DNA of 64,000 bases, taken from the NCBI RefSeq assembly GCF_019734885.1, contig NZ_JAAXCM010000049.1:1-64000 (forward strand), in the 5' to 3' direction. Below, piece by piece: positions 60,254 through 64,000 of the stretch (positions are counted from its first letter, which is position 1; each line of letters opens with the position of its first letter). Origin of the DNA: Pseudocoprococcus catus (GTDB taxonomy: Bacteria; Bacillota; Clostridia; Lachnospirales; Lachnospiraceae). The notes under the pieces were generated by a model. It did no database searches and was not told where the DNA came from. It worked only from the letters and a program-made list of their open reading frames with translations. Made by a program: the position numbers and the translations under genes.

Positions 60254-62584
60254 ATGATAGAGAAGATACAAAAAAGGAACGGCCAGATGGTGGCGTTTGA
60301 TTCAGTGAAGATTCTGAATGCTATCAGCAGAGCAAATATGGCAGTTGAAGATGAGGTGATGGATCCGGCAGATCTGTCTTACCTGACACAGAAAGTGTGC
60401 AGTCGGCTGAATCCGGATGAGGTTGTTACAGTTGAGCATGTACAGGATGTTGTGGAGGAGACATTGATCCGGTTTGATTATGCGAAGACTGCCAAGGCAT
60501 ACATTCTCTATCGTGCTGAGCATACGAAGATCCGCCAGACGGAATCTGATCTGATGGATATTTATTCTAAGCTGACTTATTCCAGTGCCATGGATGAAGA
60601 TATCAAGCGTGAGAACGCGAATATTGATGGTGATACAGCCATGGGTACAATGCTGAAATACGGTTCAGAGGGCGCGAAGTATTTCGTTGATAATTATGTT
60701 TTGCCGAAGGATATCGCAGCAGCCCATATCAATGGTGATATCCATATTCATGACAAGGATTTCTATATGCTGACAGAAACATGTTGTCAGATCGATCTGA
60801 TCAAGCTGTTTAAGAATGGTTTTTCAACCGGTCACGGTCATTTGAGAGAGCCTCAGTCCATTATCAGCTATGCAGCACTGGCATGTATCACAATCCAGGC
60901 CAATCAGAACGAGATGCATGGCGGACAGAGCATTCCGAATTTCGACTATGCCATGGCAGACGGCGTGAAGAAGACGTATGCCAAGGAATATTATACATGG
61001 CTGGCAGCCAGCATGAGATTAGAGACTGGCATTGATGATGATCAGGCAGCTGCTATTGTTGCCCGTGCGAAATCCGAGATTACAGAGGAACTGCGTATTG
61101 CCAATATGGATGCTTACGGCAGAGCTTTGCTGGATCTGAAACCAGAGGGAATTTCAGAAGAATATTTAAAGAAGGCGCATGATTTTGCTGTTGCTGAAGC
61201 ATTGAAGACGACAGAGAAGCAGACGCATCAGGCAATGGAAGCACTGATCCACAATCTGAATACCATGAATTCCCGTGCCGGTGCCCAGGTGCCGTTTAGT
61301 TCTGTCAATTACGGTACAGATACATCGGAGGAAGCCAGAATGGTGGTTAGAAATCTGCTGACAGCCACAGAGGATGGTCTTGGCGGCGGAGAGACACCAA
61401 TTTTCCCGGTTCAGATTTTCAAGGTTAAGGAAGGTGTGAATTTCAATCCGGGTGATCCGAACTATGACCTGTTCCAGTTGGCTTTAAAGACTTCTGCGCA
61501 GCGTCTGTTCCCAAACTTCAGTTTTATTGATGCGCCGTTTAATCTTCAGTATTATCGTCCGGGTGATTATAATACAGAAGTTGCTTACATGGGTTGCCGT
61601 ACAAGGGTTATGGGCAATGTCTACGATCCGACCAAGGAAGTAACCTGCGGCAGAGGCAATTTAAGCTTCACATCCATTAACCTGCCACGTCTGGGTATCG
61701 AAGCCCATGGCGACATTGACAAGTTTTTCAAGTCATTGGATGATATGATAGATCTTGTTATCCGTCAGCTGATGCACCGTTTCAAGATTCAGTGTTCCAA
61801 GGTTGTCAGAAACTATCCGTTCCTGATGGGACAGGGTATCTGGATTGATTCAGAACATCTGGATATGGATGACAGTGTAGCAGAGGTTCTGAAGCATGGT
61901 ACATTGAGCGTCGGATTCATTGGTCTGGCAGAGACATTGAAGGCACTGACAGGCAAGCATCATGGTGAATCAGAAGCATCCCAGAAGCTGGGACTTGAGA
62001 TCATCGGTCATATGCGCAATCGTATGGATGAAGAATCCCGGAAGACAGGCCTGAACTTTACATTGCTGGCAACACCTGCAGAAGGTTTAAGCGGTCGTTT
62101 TGTCCGGATTGATCAGAAGAAATACGGCAAGATTCCGGGCGTAACAGACAGAGAGTACTATACTAACTCATTCCATGTGCCTGTTTATTATCCGATTAAG
62201 GCTTATAAGAAAATTCAGCTGGAGGCACCTTATCATGCACTGACCAATGCGGGACATATCAGCTATGTCGAGTTGGACGGTGACACATGTAAGAACCTGA
62301 AGGCATTTGAATCTGTGATCCGATACATGAAGGAGCAAGGCATCGGTTATGGTTCCGTGAACCATCCGGTAGACCGTGATCCGGTGTGTGGATACACAGG
62401 CGTTATAGATGATATCTGTCCGCGATGCGGACGTAAAGAAGGAGAACCGGTCAGCCTGGCTTTCCTTAAGGAACTCAGAAAGAAATATCCGAATGTACCG
62501 GTGTACACGGATGAAGAAATTATGGCAGGAGGAATTGAACATGACTGGAGAAGAACTCAGGAATGCGGATGCAGCAGCAAATAG
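60254..62584 (+). CDS. nrdD: Anaerobic (class III) ribonucleoside-triphosphate reductase, catalytic subunit without glycyl-radical domain
   Basis: 776 residues, GAGGGAG site. The N-terminal ATP-cone (IQKRNGQMVAFDSVKILNAI) is followed by the ten-stranded barrel: HINGDIHIHDKDFYMLTETCC, GGQSIPNFDYAMADGV, YMGCRTRVMGNVY, NLSFTSINLPR and VGFIGLAETLKAL are class III signatures. Near the C-terminus is a Zn-finger-like DPVCGYTGVIDDICPRCGRKEG, then the ORF ends ECGCSSK without the radical motif RVxGYLG. That motif is encoded in the +1 frame immediately downstream (62541-62717) with its own ribosome site. The reductase must therefore be completed by that small subunit. nrdG lies 350 bases on. Confidence 0.93.
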   Translation: MIEKIQKRNGQMVAFDSVKILNAISRANMAVEDEVMDPADLSYLTQKVCSRLNPDEVVTVEHVQDVVEETLIRFDYAKTAKAYILYRAEHTKIRQTESDLMDIYSKLTYSSAMDEDIKRENANIDGDTAMGTMLKYGSEGAKYFVDNYVLPKDIAAAHINGDIHIHDKDFYMLTETCCQIDLIKLFKNGFSTGHGHLREPQSIISYAALACITIQANQNEMHGGQSIPNFDYAMADGVKKTYAKEYYTWLAASMRLETGIDDDQAAAIVARAKSEITEELRIANMDAYGRALLDLKPEGISEEYLKKAHDFAVAEALKTTEKQTHQAMEALIHNLNTMNSRAGAQVPFSSVNYGTDTSEEARMVVRNLLTATEDGLGGGETPIFPVQIFKVKEGVNFNPGDPNYDLFQLALKTSAQRLFPNFSFIDAPFNLQYYRPGDYNTEVAYMGCRTRVMGNVYDPTKEVTCGRGNLSFTSINLPRLGIEAHGDIDKFFKSLDDMIDLVIRQLMHRFKIQCSKVVRNYPFLMGQGIWIDSEHLDMDDSVAEVLKHGTLSVGFIGLAETLKALTGKHHGESEASQKLGLEIIGHMRNRMDEESRKTGLNFTLLATPAEGLSGRFVRIDQKKYGKIPGVTDREYYTNSFHVPVYYPIKAYKKIQLEAPYHALTNAGHISYVELDGDTCKNLKAFESVIRYMKEQGIGYGSVNHPVDRDPVCGYTGVIDDICPRCGRKEGEPVSLAFLKELRKKYPNVPVYTDEEIMAGGIEHDWRRTQECGCSSK

Positions 62585-62717
62585 TGCAGTAGTAGGTGAA
62601 GGCGTGAAATTTGAAAGAATCCGTCGAATCACAGGTTACCTTGTAGGCACAACAGACCGATTCAACGACGCAAAACGTGCAGAAGAACACGACCGCGTAA
62701 AACATGGCCTGAACTAA
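62541..62717 (+). CDS. Separately encoded glycyl-radical domain of the class III reductase
   Basis: 58 residues from ATG at 62541, eight bases after a perfect AGGAGG (62527-62532), overlapping the nrdD 3' end by 44 bases in the +1 frame. The product is the C-terminal radical module of NrdD: FERIRRITGYLVGTTDRFND then AKRAEEHDRVKH, with Gly32 of ITGYLVG as the radical glycine. NrdD itself stops before this module. Function inferred: the radical-bearing subunit activated by NrdG and docking on NrdD. Confidence 0.85.
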   Translation: MTGEELRNADAAANSAVVGEGVKFERIRRITGYLVGTTDRFNDAKRAEEHDRVKHGLN

Positions 62718-62786
62718 GGAACATATAAACTATTAGTTAAGTGATAGTGCTAGACATATACTTGGCTAAAATATAACCTACACACA

Positions 62787-62822
62787 AGAAAAATCGGCTG
62801 CCCGGTAGCGGCCGATTTTTCT
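62787..62822 (+). terminator. Terminator after the glycyl-radical ORF
   Basis: AGAAAAATCGGC pairs with GCCGATTTTTCT around a G+C-rich 12-nt loop. Confidence 0.88.
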
Positions 62823-62849
62823 GGTATCAGAGATTGTATAGAAAGACAG

Positions 62850-62903
62850 ATAATTTTGAGACATAAAAAACTGTAGCGGGAACTATGGAGGTTTCAAAAT
62901 TAT
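62850..62903 (+). promoter_or_regulatory. Unexplained hairpin in the nrdG leader
   Basis: ATAATTTTGAGAC (62850-62862) pairs with GTTTCAAAATTAT (62891-62903) with one G-U; the 28-nt loop contains TATGGAGG. It lies between the terminator and the nrdG start and has no T run. Could be a regulatory leader; not a family I recognise. Confidence 0.5.
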
Positions 62904-62930
62904 CGTCAACATAGAAACAGGAGAAGAAAA

Positions 62931-63464
62931 ATGGACAACTGGGAAGCCGAAACACTCAATATCAGCGGAATTGTAGATGATTCTATTGTGGATGGGCCGG
63001 GCCTGCGGTATACTATATTTGTGCAGGGATGTCCGCATGGATGTCCGAAATGCCACAATCCGCAGACACACAGTTTTGAAGAGAACAAGCGTGTAACCCT
63101 TGGTCAACTCATGTCAGAAATCAAGGAGAATCCACTGTTGTACGGGGTAACTTTTTCAGGCGGAGAGCCTTTCTGCCAGCCGGGGCCGCTGGCGATTCTT
63201 GGTCAGCAGATAAAGAAGGCAGGCATGCATTTAATGTGTTACAGTGGTTATACGTATGAGCAGCTTTTGAAAAGAGCAGAGACAGAGCCGGATGTGACCG
63301 CATTACTCGATGTAGTGGATGTTCTGGTGGATGGCCCATTTCTGATTGTTGAACGTGATTTGGAACTTTTATACAGGGGCAGCAGGAATCAGCGTCTGAT
63401 CGATCTGAAAGCGATGCGTGAAAAAGGAGACAGATCGCATGTGATTTTGTGGCAGGAAATGTAG
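62931..63464 (+). CDS. nrdG: Anaerobic ribonucleotide reductase activating enzyme
   Basis: 177 residues, GGAGAAG site. Radical-SAM activase of NrdD: the cluster motif is CPHGCPKC (CX3CX2C), followed by GVTFSGGEPFCQPG (GGE SAM loop) and DVLVDGPFLIVERD, RGSRNQRLIDL. Length and order match NrdG. Cleaves SAM to put the glycyl radical on the reductase; here the target is presumably the small subunit at 62541. Confidence 0.97.
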   Translation: MDNWEAETLNISGIVDDSIVDGPGLRYTIFVQGCPHGCPKCHNPQTHSFEENKRVTLGQLMSEIKENPLLYGVTFSGGEPFCQPGPLAILGQQIKKAGMHLMCYSGYTYEQLLKRAETEPDVTALLDVVDVLVDGPFLIVERDLELLYRGSRNQRLIDLKAMREKGDRSHVILWQEM

Positions 63465-63466
63465 CG

Positions 63467-63512
63467 CACCGACGAAATGCGTAGCATTTTGGAGGTTAGC
63501 TCTGAACAGTTA
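63467..63512 (+). repeat. Truncated copy of the 140-bp MITE-like element
   Basis: 46 bases identical to 32691-32736, ending GCTCTGAACAGTTA. It starts two bases after the nrdG stop; the left part of the element is missing. Confidence 0.8.
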
Positions 63513-63544
63513 TATAATATGATAATTTATGGGGGGATGTAGGC

Positions 63545-64000
63545 ATGCATCATATTTATACCGGGGATGGAAAGGGCAAGACAACAGCAGCGGTAGGGCT
63601 GGCGGTACGGTGTGCAGGAAGCGGCAGAAGAGTGCTTTTTACACAATTTCTTAAACCGACGAAATCCGGTGAAATAGAAGCCATGGAAGATATGGAGAAT
63701 ATGCAGATCTGGCTTTGTCCGGCAGAGTTTGGTTTCACCTGGCAGATGACGGATGAAGAGAAGGAAGAAGCAAAAGATATTTATGAACGTTATATATGGG
63801 ATATTACCCGAATGGTTTTACAGGGGAATTTCTCTATGCTTGTGATGGATGAAGTGATTGGTGCATGCAGTGCAGGACTTGTGAATGAGGATGAACTGAT
63901 GGAGATGCTGGAACAATTTCCGGATGATATGGAGGTTGTTCTGACGGGACGTAATCCATCAGAGCAGTTGTGTGACTGGGCAGATTATCTTACGGAAATG
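63545..64000 (+). CDS. cobO: Cob(I)alamin adenosyltransferase (partial, runs off window)
   Basis: 152 codons from ATG at 63545 (GGGGGG ten bases upstream) to the window end with no stop. P-loop GDGKGKTT at residues 7-14 in YTGDGKGKTTAAVGLAVR, then FTQFLKPTKSGE, LVMDEVIGACSAGLV and VVLTGRNPSEQL match the CobO/BtuR/CobA-type ATP:corrinoid adenosyltransferase. Makes adenosylcobalamin precursors in the cytoplasm. Only the N-terminal ~150 of an expected ~170-200 residues is visible. Confidence 0.9.
   Translation, partial: MHHIYTGDGKGKTTAAVGLAVRCAGSGRRVLFTQFLKPTKSGEIEAMEDMENMQIWLCPAEFGFTWQMTDEEKEEAKDIYERYIWDITRMVLQGNFSMLVMDEVIGACSAGLVNEDELMEMLEQFPDDMEVVLTGRNPSEQLCDWADYLTEM

Noticed and set aside
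62409-62584. Programmed +1 frameshift joining NrdD to the glycyl-radical frame
   Set aside because: No recognisable slip site, and the downstream frame has its own AGGAGG and ATG at ideal spacing.

Overview
The window (about 43% G+C by eye) looks like chromosome of a spore-forming, anaerobic Firmicute of the Lachnospiraceae. The grounds are: a spoIIAA-spoIIAB-sigF-spoVAA block, crt/hbd of the butyryl-CoA route, an oxygen-independent ribonucleotide reductase with its radical activase, a valS T-box leader, a glmS ribozyme, 14 tRNA genes of which none encodes CCA, and several families I know mainly from that group (DUF5662, DUF5716, DUF5717, DUF6472). I cannot name the species.

Layout. 1-973: 3' end of a 23S rRNA gene, then eight tRNAs and a strong terminator, with no 5S gene between. 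974-6580: a structured hairpin region, a DUF5662 protein, a small Asn-rich protein, a rhodanese, and a run of a THUMP RNA methyltransferase, a secreted papain-like protease, RdgB and a YfcE-type phosphodiesterase. 6672-7450: a second tRNA array (six genes) behind a consensus promoter. 8014-11640: crt-hbd, a small XRE regulator and purA. 11833-19256: a divergent VTC/TTM-fold protein, then a three-gene operon of a 1179-residue DUF5717 protein, a degenerate Hsp70-like DUF5716 protein and an esterase. 19545-23681: a carbohydrate operon (SorE/YggP-like dehydrogenase, DeoR regulator, mannitol-type PTS IICBA). 23728-29991: T-box-valS, folC, a 52-residue protein and a zinc-ribbon/TPR membrane protein. 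30223-32592: spoIIAA-spoIIAB-sigF-spoVAA.

spoVAB and spoVAC lie about 15 kb further on (47920-48948), so the spoVA cluster is split. The intervening block holds an ATP-grasp ligase paired with a MurE paralogue, an amino-acid ABC transporter whose binding protein looks circularly permuted, a MoxR-ATPase/DUF2201 fusion, a frameshifted Rpn nuclease, RtcB with phosphoesterases (one with an in-frame stop), arginase and a DAP-type MurE. After spoVAC come glmS, aroA, a degenerate acetylglutamate-kinase-like protein, a three-gene DUF2229/CoA-dehydratase-activase operon, YitT, DUF6472, a YbaK-type prolyl-tRNA deacylase, a HAD phosphatase, nrdD with a separately encoded glycyl-radical domain, nrdG, and the start of a cobalamin adenosyltransferase that runs off the end.

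The items I consider most worth follow-up are the DUF5717/DUF5716/esterase operon, the split class III ribonucleotide reductase, the permuted binding protein, and the ATP-grasp/MurE-like pair. All family names are from memory and reading of motifs; no database search was possible.
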